A stretch of DNA of 64,000 nucleotides, taken from an uncultured Collinsella sp. (lineage in GTDB: Bacteria; Actinomycetota; Coriobacteriia; Coriobacteriales; Coriobacteriaceae). Position 1 is the first letter of the stretch. Every line of letters begins with the position of its first letter. Both the position numbers and the translations under genes were made by a program. Positions 26,196 through 35,146 of the stretch are shown here, one piece after another. The stretch is taken from NCBI GenBank assembly GCA_900541875.1, contig UQLF01000001.1, positions 124,001 to 188,000 of the forward strand, given 5' to 3'. A model generated the notes under the pieces. That model was not told the origin of the DNA. It saw only the letters and a list, made by a program, of their open reading frames with translations, and made no database searches.

Positions 26196-26265
26196 TGGCC
26201 TAGTGCCATATGAAAGTATGAGCCGCCGCCCGCTGGGCGACGGATGAAACAGGAGAGGAGCTACG

Positions 26266-27231
26266 ATGGCTGCAGGCAAAACCTTCTATGACATCCTGGG
26301 CGTATCCAAGAGCGCCTCCGACAAAGAGATCAAGAGCGCGTTTCGCAAGCTCGCGCAAAAATATCACCCCGATGCCGGCGGCGACGAGGCCAAGTTCAAG
26401 GAGATCAGCGAGGCCTACGAGACGCTTTCGGACGAGAAGAAGCGCAAAGAGTACGACCAGATGCTCATGTTTGGCGGTATGCCGGGCGCAGGCGGCGCGT
26501 ATGGCGGCGGCTACGGTGCCGGCGCGGGTGCCAGCGGCTGGGGCGACATCTTCGACAGCATCTTTAGCGGCAACGGTGCCTGGGGTAGCGATTGGGGCTC
26601 GGGCTTTGCCGGGGCTGCGGGCGCTGCCGGTGCCGGCGCGGGTCGCAGCCGCGCTCGCAAGGGCGGCGACCTGTCGTTGACTGTCGACGTAACGGCCGAG
26701 GATGCGTTCCGCGGCGTGACGCACAAGGTCACCTACCGCATTCCCTCGACAGGCGAGCAGCAGACCATCACGGTCTCGGTGCCTGCGGGTGCGGTCGACG
26801 GCGGCAAGCTGCGCTACAAGCGTCGCGGCGAGTATGGCGTTGCGGGCGGCGAGCGCGGCGACCTGGTCGTGACCACGCACGTGGAGGAGCATCCGCTGTT
26901 TAAGCGTAAAGGTGCCGACGTGACCATGGAGGTACCGGTCTCGGTCTACGAGGCGGCGCTCGGCTGCACGGTGGACGTGCCCACGCCCGGCGGCGCGACG
27001 GTCCGTCTGAAGGTGCCCGCTGGCACCCAGACGGGCAAGAAGTTCCGCTTTAAGGAAATGGGGGCGCCCGATGTTAAGCACCGTGGCCGCACCGGTGCAC
27101 TGCTCGTCGAGATCAAGGTGCAGGTCCCCACGAACCTGTCCGATGACGAGCGCGATGCCATGACCAAGCTGCGCGAGACCGACACACGCGACTATCGCGA
27201 GAAGGTCAACCGTTACAAGGTGACGTTCTAG
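26266..27231 (+). CDS. dnaJ: DnaJ-family co-chaperone without zinc finger
   Basis: 321 aa. J-domain with HPD at residues 34-36, a Gly/Ala-rich linker (about 70-130), then the two C-terminal beta domains (VTAEDAFRGVTHKVTYR; VPAGTQTGKKFRFKEMGAP). The CxxCxGxG zinc repeats of type I DnaJ are absent, making this a type II (CbpA-like) protein that nevertheless occupies the dnaJ position of the operon. GGAGAGGAG precedes ATG 26266. Confidence 0.93.
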   Translation: MAAGKTFYDILGVSKSASDKEIKSAFRKLAQKYHPDAGGDEAKFKEISEAYETLSDEKKRKEYDQMLMFGGMPGAGGAYGGGYGAGAGASGWGDIFDSIFSGNGAWGSDWGSGFAGAAGAAGAGAGRSRARKGGDLSLTVDVTAEDAFRGVTHKVTYRIPSTGEQQTITVSVPAGAVDGGKLRYKRRGEYGVAGGERGDLVVTTHVEEHPLFKRKGADVTMEVPVSVYEAALGCTVDVPTPGGATVRLKVPAGTQTGKKFRFKEMGAPDVKHRGRTGALLVEIKVQVPTNLSDDERDAMTKLRETDTRDYREKVNRYKVTF

Positions 27232-27304
27232 TTTGGTTGCGTGGCCCACGGGCTGGCCGCAGGCTTATGATGGAGATGTGCGAGACGGAAAGGGGTCAGG
27301 TAGC

Positions 27305-27721
27305 ATGGCCGAGGACAATAGGAACAAACCGCTGTACATGATCAGCGTGGCGGCCGAGCTGACCGGCATGCATCCGCAGACTCTGCGCGTCTACGAGTCC
27401 AAGGGCCTGGTGAACCCCCAGCGCTCGGGCGGCAACACGCGCCTGTATTCGCGTGCCGATATCGAGCGTCTGGAACTCATCAACCAACTCACCGACGAGG
27501 GCATCAACCTTGCCGGCGTGGTGCGCATCCTCGATATGAAGGAGCGTGCCGAGGAGCGTGAGCGCGAGAACGAAAAGCTCCGCGCCCGCGTGCGCCAGCT
27601 CGAGGACGAGCTGCACGAGTACAAGATGCAGAAGAAGATCACCGCCCTGGCCCCGCGTGATGGCTCGGTCAACCCCGAGCAAGTCATGCGCAAGCTTTTG
27701 GGTGCCGGCGGGGATTTGTAG
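27305..27721 (+). CDS. hspR: Heat-shock repressor HspR (MerR family)
   Basis: 138 aa. MerR-type winged HTH with MISVAAELTGMHPQTLRVYESKGLVNP and GGNTRLYSRADIERL, then a helical dimer segment rich in Glu/Arg (MKERAEERERENEKLRARVR). HspR represses dnaK and clpB operons in actinobacteria. ATG 27305 is chosen because the domain begins right there; the longer frame upstream has no support. It is the fourth gene of the chaperone operon, and a structured repeat overlaps the last base of its stop. Confidence 0.93.
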   Translation: MAEDNRNKPLYMISVAAELTGMHPQTLRVYESKGLVNPQRSGGNTRLYSRADIERLELINQLTDEGINLAGVVRILDMKERAEERERENEKLRARVRQLEDELHEYKMQKKITALAPRDGSVNPEQVMRKLLGAGGDL

Positions 27722-27906
27722 TTACGCGGGTTTACCAACCCGCGTAACCAGTCGACGCTGCAAGCCCGCCAGAGCGGCAATCTGCCTTTCAACTTCGACG
27801 GCATGATCAAAAGATCAATGCCGCCTTGTTTCAAGGCACCTTGCTCGCTCTGGCGGGCTTTCGCTGTCCGTGCCAAAATATCGGCGTTGCCATGGCCCGG
27901 ATGCGG
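27721..27906 (+). repeat. Multi-helix structured repeat, copy 3 (after hspR)
   Basis: Helix 1 is GTTACGCGGGTT TACC AACCCGCGTAAC (27721-27748), with a new stem sequence but the same TACC loop as copies 1 and 2. The outer arm pairs AAGCCCGCCAGAGCG with CGCTCTGGCGGGCTT. The small hairpin is GGCAATCTGCC where the other copies have GACAA..TTGTC. The inner hairpin pairs GGCAT with ATGCC around GATCAAAAGATC, which replaces GACCAGAAGGTC. The tail CGCTGTCCGT..CCCGGATGCGG is kept. Confidence 0.8.
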
Positions 27907-28190
27907 CACTTGGGAACGTTCCTCACTTTGGAAATACGGCCCGCTCGCTGTCCGTCCTCTGCCTGCGGCGTCGCCTTGCTCCGGATGCGGTAGTCATTGG
28001 ACGTTCTTAAATGACTAGTCGGAAGGGACGCTCTTGCACTAAATCTGCTGGCTCACACTAGGCTCGTTCTATGCTTTACCGAGATAAAGTGAACGTGCAG
28101 ATTCGTAACCCACTCGCAACCGTTCTATGGCACGATATTGAACGAATGTATGCTATGCGCCCGAGCCTTTCGGGCAGAGTGGGAGACAGT
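27907..28190. other. Gene-free stretch before the aconitase gene
   Basis: Contains a second copy of the structured-repeat tail alone (CGCTCGCTGTCCGTCCTC to CTCCGGATGCGG, about 27952-27991), then a degenerate half of the 3515 palindrome family. An in-frame ATG at 28071 is not used. The aconitase promoter should lie between about 28030 and 28170 but no strong boxes are evident. Confidence 0.55.
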
Positions 28191-30491
28191 ATGGTCAAGC
28201 TGTACGAGGACGGCATCTACCTGCGCGGCGGCAGAGAGATTGTGCCTGCGGCCGAGGCTGCCGAGCACGGTATTACGCAGACACCCGAGGATGCCAAGCG
28301 CGGCACCATCGCTTATTCGATTCTTCAGGCACATAACACGTCGGGCGACCCCGAGGCACTTAAGATCCGCTTCGACGCCATGACGAGCCACGATATCACC
28401 TTCGTCGGCATTATCCAGACGGCGCGCGCCTCGGGCATGGAGCAATTCCCGCTGCCCTACGTGCTCACCAACTGCCACAACTCGCTGTGCGCCGTGGGCG
28501 GCACCATCAACGAGGACGACCATGTCTTCGGCCTTTCGGCTGCCAAGAAGTACGGCGGCATCTTCGTCCCGCCGCACATCGCGGTCATCCACTCCTTTAT
28601 GCGCGAGAACTTCGCCGGCTGCGGCAAGATGATCCTGGGTTCCGACTCACACACCCGCTACGGCGCCCTGGGCACCATGGCCGTGGGCGAGGGCGGCGGC
28701 GAGCTGGCAAAGCAGCTGCTGCGCGACACCTACGATGTCGCCTATCCCGGCGTCGTTGCTATCTACCTCACGGGCGCCCCGCGCCCCGGCGTCGGCCCGC
28801 ACGACGTGGCGCTCGCCATCATTCGCGCTGTCTTTGCCAAGGGCTACGTCAAGAACAAGGTCATGGAGTTTGTGGGCCCCGGCATCGCGAGCATGACGAC
28901 CGACTACCGCAACGGCGTCGATGTCATGACCACCGAGACCACCTGCCTGTCGAGCATCTGGGCCACCGACGAGGACACGCACGCGTTTTTGACCATGCAC
29001 GGCCGCGGGGACGACTACCGCGAGCTCAAGCCCGCCGATGTTGCCTACTACGACGGCTGCGTCGAGATCGATCTGTCGAGCATCAAGCCCATGATTGCGC
29101 TGCCATTCCATCCTTCCAACGGCTTTGAGATCGACGAGCTCAACGAGAACCTCGAGGACATCCTTCACGAGGTGGAGCTCGAGGCCGCCAAGATTGGCGA
29201 GGGCAAGACGCACTTTAGCCTGCTCGACAAGATCGTCGACGGCAAGCTGCACGTGCAACAGGGCGTTATCGCCGGCTGCTCGGGCGGCAACTACGACTCC
29301 GTGGTCCAGGCTGCCCGCGTGCTCAAGGGGGCCAACACCGGCTGCGGCGAGTTCTCGCTGTCGGTCTATCCCACGAGCCAGCCCGTGGCACTCGAGCTTA
29401 CACGCCGCGGCTATATCTACGACCTTATGGAGGCTGGCGCGATCGTGCGCACGGCGTTCTGCGGCCCGTGTTTCGGTGCCGGCGACACGCCTGCCAACAA
29501 CGGCCTGTCCATCCGCCACACCACGCGCAACTTCCCCAACCGCGAGGGTTCCAAGCCGGGTAATGGCCAGCTGAGCGCCGTGGCCCTGATGGACGCCCGC
29601 TCCATTGCGGCGACGGCTGCCAACGGCGGCGTCCTGACGCCGGCGACCGACCTGCCCGAGGAGAATTGGGACGAGGCCTGCGAGTACACCTTTGACGATG
29701 CGCCGTACAAGAAGCGCGTGTACTGGGGCTTTGGCAAGGCGGAGCCTGCCGACGAGCTGGTCGAGGGTCCCAACATCAAACCGTGGCCCGCGATGGAGCC
29801 TCTCGGCGATGATATCCTGCTCAAGGTGTGCTCCAAGATCATGGACCCGGTCACCACGACCGACGAGCTCATTCCTTCGGGCGAGACGAGCTCCTTCCGC
29901 TCCAACCCGCTGGGCCTGGCCGAGTTTACGCTCAGCCGCCGCGACCCTGCCTACGTGGGCCGCTCCAAGGAGGTCGACGCCGTGGAGAAGCGTCGTGTGT
30001 CCGGCGAGGCTGCGGGCGACCTGGCGGCGCTCGATGCCGAGCTTGCTGGTGTGTTTGAGGCACTGGCCGGCGCGGGTGTCGCTGCCGATGCCAAAACGAC
30101 CGAGTACGGCTCTATGCTCTATGCCAAGAAGCCCGGTGACGGTTCCGCCCGCGAGCAGGCTGCGAGCTGCCAGCGCGTGATCGGCGGCCTGGCCAACATC
30201 GTCCACGAGTACGCCACCAAGCGTTATCGCTCCAACGTGATGAACTGGGGCATGGTGCCCTTCCAGATGGAGGCCGAGCCCAACTTTGAGGTGGGCGACT
30301 ACGTCTTTGTGCCGGGTATCCGTGCCGCGCTCGATGGCGACCTGAAGAACATCGCCGCCTACGTGGTGCGCGCCGACGGCACGGTCGAGCAGATTGAGCT
30401 CTATATTGCCGATATGACGGCAGAGGAGCGTGCCATCGTCAAGGCCGGCTGCCTGATCAACTACAACAAGTTCAAGGCCGCTGCCGAGTAA
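28191..30491 (+). CDS. Aconitase-family hydratase
   Basis: 766 aa. Members isomerise citrate to isocitrate or hydrate related acids using a [4Fe-4S] cluster. Cluster and active-site segments are CSGGNYDSVV and AFCGPCFGAGDTPANNG. GSDSHTRYGALGTMAVGEGGGE and NFPNREGSKPGNGQL are typical of the family. ATG 28191 (GGGAG 5 nt upstream, protein begins MVKLYEDGIYL) is preferred over an ATG 40 codons earlier with no ribosome site. The exact substrate is uncertain, as this hydratase subgroup is not the classical AcnA. No other TCA gene is adjacent. Confidence 0.87.
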   Translation: MVKLYEDGIYLRGGREIVPAAEAAEHGITQTPEDAKRGTIAYSILQAHNTSGDPEALKIRFDAMTSHDITFVGIIQTARASGMEQFPLPYVLTNCHNSLCAVGGTINEDDHVFGLSAAKKYGGIFVPPHIAVIHSFMRENFAGCGKMILGSDSHTRYGALGTMAVGEGGGELAKQLLRDTYDVAYPGVVAIYLTGAPRPGVGPHDVALAIIRAVFAKGYVKNKVMEFVGPGIASMTTDYRNGVDVMTTETTCLSSIWATDEDTHAFLTMHGRGDDYRELKPADVAYYDGCVEIDLSSIKPMIALPFHPSNGFEIDELNENLEDILHEVELEAAKIGEGKTHFSLLDKIVDGKLHVQQGVIAGCSGGNYDSVVQAARVLKGANTGCGEFSLSVYPTSQPVALELTRRGYIYDLMEAGAIVRTAFCGPCFGAGDTPANNGLSIRHTTRNFPNREGSKPGNGQLSAVALMDARSIAATAANGGVLTPATDLPEENWDEACEYTFDDAPYKKRVYWGFGKAEPADELVEGPNIKPWPAMEPLGDDILLKVCSKIMDPVTTTDELIPSGETSSFRSNPLGLAEFTLSRRDPAYVGRSKEVDAVEKRRVSGEAAGDLAALDAELAGVFEALAGAGVAADAKTTEYGSMLYAKKPGDGSAREQAASCQRVIGGLANIVHEYATKRYRSNVMNWGMVPFQMEAEPNFEVGDYVFVPGIRAALDGDLKNIAAYVVRADGTVEQIELYIADMTAEERAIVKAGCLINYNKFKAAAE

Positions 30492-30506
30492 CGCACTTAA
30501 TTGTCC

Positions 30507-30580
30507 GCCCGGGGCTTACCCTTTCCCGCCCGCTCACGCGCTTCGCGAGGGTCGCGTTCGGGAAAGGGTAAGCCCCGGGC
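30507..30580 (+). terminator. Long hairpin after the aconitase gene
   Basis: Perfect 22-bp stem, 30507-30528 with 30559-30580, starting GCCCGGGGCTTACCC. There is no long T-run. It is probably a palindromic repeat that can also act on the mRNA 3' end. Confidence 0.75.
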
Positions 30581-30591
30581 TACATTTCTGC

Positions 30592-30690
30592 GTTCTCGTT
30601 GGGTCTTGAGGGACGCTAATAAATAGGCTTGCTTGATGCCGCCTCTGTTATCGGGGCGGCTTCTTTTTGTCGAAAACCACCACAAAGGTG
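30592..30690. repeat. Left copy of a duplicated ~95-bp segment
   Basis: Runs from GTTCTCGTTGG to ACCACCACAAAGG and includes a GCCGCC/GGCGGC terminator with TTCTTTTT (30638-30668). A diverged copy in the same orientation lies at 31725-31818, so the two bracket the gene at 30707-31354. Confidence 0.65.
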
Positions 30691-30706
30691 CCTGCCCGGA
30701 GGGTCC

Positions 30707-31354
30707 TTATTTCGATGGGGTCCAGGTTATTTCATCGTCAAATAGCCAAGTGCGTGCTGAGCCACTGTCGCGCGCTGTCTGTGGATCGGGCTCGCAAGTT
30801 TGTTCGTAGGCATCCTCGGTACACCGATCCATAAAATCGACGACTGCCGTCTGGTCGCCTTCCATGACGTAGATCACGTTGCCATCCGAGATATAGACTC
30901 CCGGCCCTTCGTTGTCCACGTAGCCGGGGTCGTATGAAACGTTGCACAGTCTGCTCCCGTTTGCCGCATCGAGTTCAAGGGTCGAATAATACCCGCCATT
31001 CATTTGGCCTTTCTTGGCTCGATATATTGCGGCGCCGTACCATCGCTTAAACGTCTTGCCTTTGAGTAAACTGGTTGCCTTGCCGATAAGCTGCTCATCT
31101 TGGGTATAGCGCGTGGCTCCAAGTTCGATTCGGGGATAGTTACTGACCCCAAGCGCTGCGGGCGTACCGTCGAAATCGACGGTGATTGAATCGGGTTTGA
31201 CGATATCGGTGAGGATTTCGATGGGGTAGCTTACGGTTTCAACCGCCGCCTGCGTTGCCGAGGCAGGGAGAAATGCGAGATAGATAATGCCCACGCCGAC
31301 TGCGGTAATTGCAAACGCTAAGACGAGCAGGCCGATATAGGTGGAGCGTTTCAC
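30707..31354 (-). CDS. Membrane-anchored protein of unknown function
   Basis: 215 aa from GTG 31354 (AGAGGTG 7 nt upstream; a TTG seven codons earlier is less likely). One N-terminal membrane helix (TYIGLLVLAFAITAVGVGIIYLAF), then an extracytoplasmic domain with two Cys (SRLCNVSY; MDRCTEDAYEQTCEPD adds a third and fourth) and many Tyr/Asp. No family recognised. It lies alone between two copies of a duplicated intergenic segment, which suggests it arrived as a cassette. Confidence 0.7.
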   Translation of the reverse strand: MKRSTYIGLLVLAFAITAVGVGIIYLAFLPASATQAAVETVSYPIEILTDIVKPDSITVDFDGTPAALGVSNYPRIELGATRYTQDEQLIGKATSLLKGKTFKRWYGAAIYRAKKGQMNGGYYSTLELDAANGSRLCNVSYDPGYVDNEGPGVYISDGNVIYVMEGDQTAVVDFMDRCTEDAYEQTCEPDPQTARDSGSARTWLFDDEITWTPSK

Positions 31355-31724
31355 GGTGGGGCACCTCTCATGCAATATGCAATCATTAAGATAAATGATA
31401 CAAGGTTACGACAATATTCAAAAGAAAGCGACCGCCCGGAATGAGGGGGCTAAAAGGCCCTATTGGGCTTCGATTTGATCTCTAATAGGAATATTTGCCT
31501 CCCCTCATTCTGGGCGAGGGGTCAAAATTGAGTTCACGAGTTTTGTGCAATACTATTCTCACTAAACCTGCTATTTTCACTATAAGCACAATAAAAACGA
31601 CAGGGACGATGACGAGAGTATTGTGGCGTACGATAACCAAGCCGTTTAAGCCGGCACCCTTGTCTTGAATCTCCATCTATATCTGCGCGAACGGGCTATC
31701 GGTGGCTCTCGATTTTGTCGCTGT
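31355..31724. other. Mostly gene-free stretch
   Basis: AT-richer than its surroundings. GAATGAGGGG (about 31439) and CCCCTCATTC (about 31502) can pair over about 50 nt around GGCCCTATT..AATAGG. A 64-codon frame on the minus strand (31482-31676) encodes a peptide with one strongly hydrophobic segment (LVIVPVVFIVLIVKIAGLV) but has no good ribosome site. It may be a remnant or a small membrane peptide. Confidence 0.4.
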
Positions 31725-31839
31725 GTTCTCGTTGGATCTTGGGATCGCCAAACGTAGACTGGGCTTGATGTCGCCTCTTTTAATCGGGGCTGATTCTTCT
31801 CTGGACCACCACAAAGGGGACGGGCACCTTTGTGGTGGT
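31725..31839. repeat. Right copy of the duplicated segment, ending in a hairpin
   Basis: Diverged direct copy of 30592-30690. Its end, ACCACCACAAAGG (31805-31817), pairs perfectly with CCTTTGTGGTGGT (31827-31839). The left copy holds only one arm of this hairpin. Confidence 0.65.
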
Positions 31840-31840
31840 T

Positions 31841-31984
31841 CCGTTTGTCTCGATCTGTAACAGTTGGACCCTAATTTGCCGAGTAGATGTTACAGATTGA
31901 GACAAACGGGCGCCGCTGAACAATTCGTCTCGATCTGTAACATCTAGGATCAAAAATGGCTGCTAGATGTTACAGATCGAGACG
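31841..31984. repeat. Tandem pair of GTCTCGATCTGTAACA palindromes
   Basis: Unit A pairs 31841-31862 with 31888-31909 (one mismatch). Unit B pairs 31926-31947 with 31963-31984 (perfect 22 bp). The shared core GTCTCGATCTGTAACA is conserved while the loop-proximal bases differ. They lie upstream of the clpB promoter. Confidence 0.8.
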
Positions 31985-32044
31985 GTAGTACGCCTGGGCA
32001 GCGGCGAGCTGACATCTCAGTACCCTATCCATCAATCACTCAGA

Positions 32045-32071
32045 AAATCTTATATATAGAGACTTAGATTT
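32045..32071 (+). promoter_or_regulatory. Heat-shock operator/promoter box of clpB (probable HspR target)
   Basis: Same 27-bp architecture as the dnaK box at 23285: AAATCTTATAT at the left, GACTTAGATTT at the right, followed by TGTATAA. Identical spacing argues for one shared repressor. Confidence 0.65.
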
Positions 32072-32121
32072 GTGTATAAGATCGTACCAAGCTGGCAACA
32101 ATACTTCTCGAACAACGTGAA

Positions 32122-32139
32122 GCCGCCCCGTAGGGCGGC
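32122..32139 (+). promoter_or_regulatory. 5' UTR hairpin of clpB
   Basis: GCCGCCC CGTA GGGCGGC, ending about 10 nt before AGAGAGG. It could mask the ribosome site. Confidence 0.5.
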
Positions 32140-32160
32140 CACCCCAAGAGAGGTGATTCC

Positions 32161-34788
32161 ATGAGAATCGATAAACTAGCAATGACGTCGCGCGAGGCGT
32201 TGCAGACCGCCATGAGCACGGCTGCCGATGCGCAAGCCGGCGCGGTGGAGCCGATTCACCTGCTGTCTGCCCTGCTCGGTGCCGGCGAGCGCAATATCTC
32301 CGTGATCATCGAGCGCATCGGCGCCGACCCGGCCCAGCTTGCACGCTCCACACAAGATGCCATCGACCACGCGCCCAAGGTTTCGGGCGAGGGCCAACAG
32401 ATGGGCCTGTCCAACGAGCTCGTCCGCGTCATCGAAAAGGCCGAGAAGAAGGCCACCAAGATGGGCGACAGCTTTGTGGTGACTGAGCATCTGCTGATGG
32501 CGCTCGCCGAGGACAAGGGCGAGGCGGGCCGCGTGCTGCGCGACGCCGGCGTCACCAAGGAGCGCATCGAGCAAGTCTACGAGGAGCTGCGTGGCGATGA
32601 CCGCGTGACGTCTGCCGAGGACAAGACTCAGTTTGAGGCACTGGAGCAGTACGGTCGCAACATCTGCGATCTGGCCCGCGCCGGCAAGCTCGACCCGGTC
32701 ATCGGCCGTACCGATGAGATTCGCCGCACCATCCAGGTCCTGTCCCGTCGCACCAAGAACAACCCCGTGCTCATCGGTGAGCCGGGCGTCGGCAAGACGG
32801 CCATCGTCGAGGGCATCGCCCAGCGTATCGTGGCCGGCGACGTGCCGAGCACCCTGCGCGACCGCGACCTTATCGAGCTCGACATGAGCGCGCTGGTCGC
32901 CGGTGCCAAGTATCGCGGCGAGTTCGAGGACCGCTTGAAGGCCGTGCTCAAGGAAGTGCAAAAGTCCGAGGGCAAGGTCATCCTGTTCATCGATGAGCTC
33001 CACACCATCGTGGGCGCGGGTGCCACCGAGGGCTCCATGGACGCCGGCAACATCCTGAAGCCGGCGCTTGCCCGTGGCGATCTGCACGCGATCGGCGCGA
33101 CCACGCTCGACGAATACCGCAAGTACATCGAGAAGGACGCGGCGCTCGCCCGTCGTTTCCAGACCGTTATGGTGGGCGAGCCTACCGTCGAGGACACCAT
33201 TTCGATCCTGCGTGGTCTGAAGGAGAAGTACGAGATCTTCCACGGTGTGCATATCACCGATAGCGCGCTCGTGGCAGCTGCCGACCTCTCCGATCGCTAC
33301 ATCGCCGACCGCTTCCTGCCCGACAAGGCCATCGATTTGGTCGATGAGGCGGCAAGCCGCCTGCGCATGGAACTCGACAGCATGCCGGTCGAGATCGACG
33401 CCACCACGCGTCAGCTCACTCAGCTGCAGATCGAGGAACAGGCGCTCATGAAAGAGACCGATGACGCCTCCAAGGAGCGTCTGGAGGCCCTGCGCCAGGA
33501 GATTGCCGAGGTCCAGGAAAAACTCAACGTGCAAAAGGCCGGTTGGCTCAACCAAAAGAACGCCATCGACCACGTGCAGGAGCTCAAGGGACAGCTCGAC
33601 GAGGCCAAGAGCGAAGAGGAGCGTGCGACGCGCAACGGCGATTTGGGCCGTGCGTCCGAGCTGCGCTACTCCGTGATTCCGGGTCTGCAGCAGCAGATTC
33701 AGGATTCCGAGGCTGCGCTCGAGGCGCAAAAGCAGCAGGACGGCGAGGGCCTCAACGAGCAGGTGACCTCCGACGAGATCGCCGAGGTCGTGAGCGCCTG
33801 GACCGGCGTGCCCGTGTCCAAGATGATGCAGGGCGAGCTCGACAAACTGAAGGGCTTGGAGGGCGAGCTGCATAAGCGCGTCATCGGCCAGGACGAGGCC
33901 GTCTCCGCCGTCGCCGCAGCTGTGCGCCGCAGCCGTGCGGGCCTCTCCGATCCGGACAAGCCCATCGGAAGCTTCTTCTTCCTGGGTCCCACCGGCGTGG
34001 GCAAGACCGAGCTCGCCAAGGCGCTGGCCGAGTGCCTGTTCGATGACGAGCGCGCGCTCGTGCGTATCGACATGTCCGAATACATGGAGAAGTTCAGCGT
34101 CCAGCGTCTGATCGGTGCGCCCCCGGGATACGTGGGCTACGACGAGGGCGGCCAGCTCACCGAGGCCGTGCGCCGTCGCCCGTACTCCGTAATCTTGCTC
34201 GACGAGATGGAGAAGGCTCATCCTGATGTCTTCAACGTGCTGTTGCAGGTGCTTGACGACGGTCGTCTGACCGATGGCCAGGGTCGCCAGGTGTCCTTCA
34301 AGAACACGATTATCATCATGACGTCTAACGTGGGCTCCAAGGCCATCGCCGAGCTTTCGGGCAAGGACGAGGAGGAGATGCGCCATCAGGTCGACGCGGC
34401 CATGGCTCAGACCTTCCGCCCCGAGTTCCTCAACCGTATCGACGATATCGTGGTGTTCCATCCGCTCGGCATGGCGCAGATAGAGAAGATCGTCGATATT
34501 CAGCTCGCCGACGTCCGCGCGCGTCTGGCCAAGGAGCGCATGACGCTTGCCATCACCCCGGCGGCCAAGCAGATGCTCGCCGTGGGTGGCCTGGACCCGG
34601 TCTTTGGCGCCCGTCCGCTCAAGCGTCTGGTTCAGCGCGAGGTCGTGGATGCCATTGCTGCCGCTATCATCGACGGCACGGTGCGCGAGGGCGATCAGGT
34701 GACGGTCGATGTCGACAAGGACGGTGGCTTTACCGTCGTGTGCGACAACACGCCGGCGGCCACCTACGAGGTCCCCGACGCCGAGTAA
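32161..34788 (+). CDS. clpB: ATP-dependent disaggregase ClpB
   Basis: 875-aa Hsp100 that resolves aggregates with DnaK. The order is N-domain (1-150), first AAA with Walker A GEPGVGKT near 206 and Walker B ILFIDELH, a coiled M-domain (about 400-530; absent from ClpA/ClpC lengths), and second AAA with GPTGVGKT near 609 and ILLDEMEKAH. AGAGAGG precedes ATG 32161. It has its own promoter carrying the dnaK-type heat-shock box. Confidence 0.97.
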   Translation: MRIDKLAMTSREALQTAMSTAADAQAGAVEPIHLLSALLGAGERNISVIIERIGADPAQLARSTQDAIDHAPKVSGEGQQMGLSNELVRVIEKAEKKATKMGDSFVVTEHLLMALAEDKGEAGRVLRDAGVTKERIEQVYEELRGDDRVTSAEDKTQFEALEQYGRNICDLARAGKLDPVIGRTDEIRRTIQVLSRRTKNNPVLIGEPGVGKTAIVEGIAQRIVAGDVPSTLRDRDLIELDMSALVAGAKYRGEFEDRLKAVLKEVQKSEGKVILFIDELHTIVGAGATEGSMDAGNILKPALARGDLHAIGATTLDEYRKYIEKDAALARRFQTVMVGEPTVEDTISILRGLKEKYEIFHGVHITDSALVAAADLSDRYIADRFLPDKAIDLVDEAASRLRMELDSMPVEIDATTRQLTQLQIEEQALMKETDDASKERLEALRQEIAEVQEKLNVQKAGWLNQKNAIDHVQELKGQLDEAKSEEERATRNGDLGRASELRYSVIPGLQQQIQDSEAALEAQKQQDGEGLNEQVTSDEIAEVVSAWTGVPVSKMMQGELDKLKGLEGELHKRVIGQDEAVSAVAAAVRRSRAGLSDPDKPIGSFFFLGPTGVGKTELAKALAECLFDDERALVRIDMSEYMEKFSVQRLIGAPPGYVGYDEGGQLTEAVRRRPYSVILLDEMEKAHPDVFNVLLQVLDDGRLTDGQGRQVSFKNTIIIMTSNVGSKAIAELSGKDEEEMRHQVDAAMAQTFRPEFLNRIDDIVVFHPLGMAQIEKIVDIQLADVRARLAKERMTLAITPAAKQMLAVGGLDPVFGARPLKRLVQREVVDAIAAAIIDGTVREGDQVTVDVDKDGGFTVVCDNTPAATYEVPDAE

Positions 34789-34830
34789 ATTATGGGGCCG
34801 GCTTTAACCGCACCTCATCGCAAAACGCCA

Positions 34831-34866
34831 AGGGCGGCGGATCCAATCGGGTCCGCCGCCCTTTTT
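34831..34866 (+). terminator. Terminator of clpB
   Basis: AGGGCGGCGGATCC pairs with GGTCCGCCGCCCT around AATCG, then TTTTT. Confidence 0.9.
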
Positions 34867-34918
34867 CGTGCGACAATCGATGATGTTGAGCATGAGTACA
34901 TGGCAAGGAGATATGCAG

Positions 34919-35122
34919 ATGAAAGACGAGAACAAGACGCACGCACCGGCTGCTGAGGCAGCGCCCGCCGCGCCGGTCGCACCGAAGGCTTCTCCCAAAC
35001 CGGCGCCCAAGCCGCGCGACCCCTACATCCGTGCCGAGAACGAGGACGATGACGGCTACGATCCCTACAGCGATCGCCGCCCCGAGCGCGAGCCGATGTT
35101 CGAAGCCGATCCGTGGCGCTGA
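34919..35122 (+). CDS. Small proline-rich acidic protein of unknown function
   Basis: 67 aa. An Ala/Pro/Lys-rich first half (PVAPKASPKPAPKPRDPY) and an Asp/Glu/Arg-rich second half (AENEDDDGYDPYSDRRPE), so it is probably disordered. GGAG lies 8 nt before ATG 34919. It stands alone after the clpB terminator. No family recognised; translation is plausible from the ribosome site and codon usage. Confidence 0.6.
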   Translation: MKDENKTHAPAAEAAPAAPVAPKASPKPAPKPRDPYIRAENEDDDGYDPYSDRRPEREPMFEADPWR

Positions 35123-35146
35123 GTGCCACCCAAAAGGCCATCAATA

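Noticed and set aside
32176..34461. 761-codon minus-strand frame opposite clpB
   Set aside because: Antisense shadow. The plus strand carries both AAA modules.
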